A DNA stretch of 6,665 nt from Rudanella sp. (GTDB lineage Bacteria; Bacteroidota; Bacteroidia; Cytophagales; Spirosomataceae), in the NCBI GenBank assembly GCA_026785985.1, contig JAJAYX010000856.1, forward strand, positions 1 through 6,665, in the 5' to 3' direction. Below are positions 5,756 through 6,665 of this stretch, piece after piece; the stretch's first letter is position 1; each line of letters starts with the position of its first letter. Made by a program: the position numbers and the translations under genes. The notes beneath the pieces are model-generated. The model did not search any database and was not told the origin of the DNA. It saw nothing but the letters and a program-made list of their open reading frames with translations.

Positions 5756-6665
5756 ATGAAACCATCACTCGTAAAAGGAACGCGCGATTTTGGGCCGGAG
5801 CAGATGAGCAAACGGCTGTTTATATTCGATACCATCCGGGCCACCTTCAAGCGGTTCGGCTTTTTACCGCTCGAAACGCCCTCGATGGAGAACCTCACCA
5901 CCCTCACCGGAAAATACGGCGACGAGGGCGACCAACTCCTCTTTAAAATCCTGAATTCAGGCGACTTTGCGTCGGCCTTAACACCTGAAATTATAACAAC
6001 TGGCGCCAAAGCTATGCTGCCCAAAATTGCCGAAAAGGGCCTGCGCTATGACCTCACGGTGCCCTTTGCCCGCTATGTGGTCATGAACCGGCACGCGCTT
6101 ACTCTCCCCTTCAAACGCTATCAGATGCAACCCGTTTGGCGGGCCGACCGACCCCAGAGAGGCCGCTACCGGGAGTTTTACCAGTGCGATGCCGACGTTG
6201 TCGGAACGGATTCGCTGCTGTGTGAAGCCGAAATTGTGCTGATGGTGCATGAGGTGATGCGGAATCTGGGCATAGAAAACTTCGTACTGAAAATGAACAA
6301 CCGTAAAATCCTGACGGGTATTTCGGAACATATTGGTGCATCGGGTATGGAAGGTGCATTAGCGGTTGCGATTGACAAATTAGATAAAATTGGCCCCGAA
6401 AAAGTCCTCACCGAACTCAGCGAACGCGGTTTTTCCGATGTGTCAATAACAGCGTTGGCTCCCATGCTCACGATGCAGGGAACAATCGGCGACGTACTGG
6501 CCAAACTCAAAAGCTGGCTCTCGACCTCCGAAATAGCCCAACGCGGCATTGCCGAACTGGAAGAAACGCTTCAGTTGGTAAGTCAGTACGGTATAGAAGC
6601 CCAGCAGGTTGAACTCGACGTGACCCTGGCGCGGGGCCTGTCCTATTATACCGGGGCCATTTTTG
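5756..6665 (+). CDS. hisS: Histidyl-tRNA synthetase HisS (N-terminal 303 residues, cut by window edge)
   Basis: Class II aminoacyl-tRNA synthetase that charges tRNA-His with histidine in the cytoplasm. The frame is open from ATG 5756 to the window end, giving 303 of roughly 420-460 expected residues. Visible landmarks are KGTRDFGPE (7-15), the motif 1 area GFLPLETPSMEN (35-46), LRYDLTVPFARYV (96-108), motif 2 WRADRPQRGRYREFYQCD (128-145, with Arg129 the motif 2 arginine), and the HisRS signature LARGLSYYTG (291-300). That signature has Ser296 where many family members carry Asp or Asn. Motif 3 and the C-terminal anticodon-binding domain lie outside. The start is fixed by the family N-terminus and by the -7 promoter element ending four bases before it, so no upstream ribosome-binding site is possible on a transcript from that promoter. 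Confidence 0.97.
   Translation, partial: MKPSLVKGTRDFGPEQMSKRLFIFDTIRATFKRFGFLPLETPSMENLTTLTGKYGDEGDQLLFKILNSGDFASALTPEIITTGAKAMLPKIAEKGLRYDLTVPFARYVVMNRHALTLPFKRYQMQPVWRADRPQRGRYREFYQCDADVVGTDSLLCEAEIVLMVHEVMRNLGIENFVLKMNNRKILTGISEHIGASGMEGALAVAIDKLDKIGPEKVLTELSERGFSDVSITALAPMLTMQGTIGDVLAKLKSWLSTSEIAQRGIAELEETLQLVSQYGIEAQQVELDVTLARGLSYYTGAIF

Noticed and set aside
5371..6024. 217-codon open frame on the minus strand across the propeller end and the hisS start
   Set aside because: It crosses two recognised plus-strand genes and their spacer and has no family motif.

Overview
The window most likely comes from a Bacteroidota genome, probably of the order Cytophagales (a Spirosoma-like relative). 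The reasons are the gene content (SDR-type UxuB beside UxuA, a secreted DUF1080 protein, a secreted Asp-box propeller), starts without clear Shine-Dalgarno sites, two exact copies of the Bacteroidota -7 promoter element TAnnTTTG, and a moderately high GC content by eye (not counted). The taxonomic placement is inference.

Layout: five genes lie on the minus strand and fill 1-4535. In transcription order (right to left) they are a CoxE-like von Willebrand factor A protein (3399-4535), the E1-like tRNA-modification enzyme TcdA (2541-3350), a secreted DUF1080 / 3-keto-disaccharide hydrolase-type protein (1896-2492), an SDR-family D-mannonate oxidoreductase (867-1748) and mannonate dehydratase UxuA (from 867, running off the left edge). 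A 100-bp divergent region (4536-4635) separates these from two plus-strand genes: a secreted sialidase-superfamily Asp-box beta-propeller (4636-5679) and histidyl-tRNA synthetase HisS (5756 to the right edge, incomplete).

Function: the left end is a hexuronate catabolism module. The SDR reduces D-fructuronate to D-mannonate and UxuA dehydrates D-mannonate to 2-keto-3-deoxygluconate. The two genes overlap by one base (TAATG), so they are almost certainly co-transcribed and translationally coupled. The DUF1080 protein and the propeller are exported and fit a glycan-degrading lifestyle, but their substrates cannot be read from the sequence. TcdA and HisS are housekeeping tRNA functions. The VWA protein is of the CoxE type, whose usual MoxR AAA+ partner is not in the window.

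I see no mobile element, CRISPR array, tRNA or rRNA gene, and no convincing undescribed system. The best leads are regulatory: a near-leaderless hisS promoter, the same promoter 10-mer in front of tcdA that overrules a longer start, and a 9-bp inverted repeat upstream of the uxu pair. The longest non-coding stretch is 147 bases.
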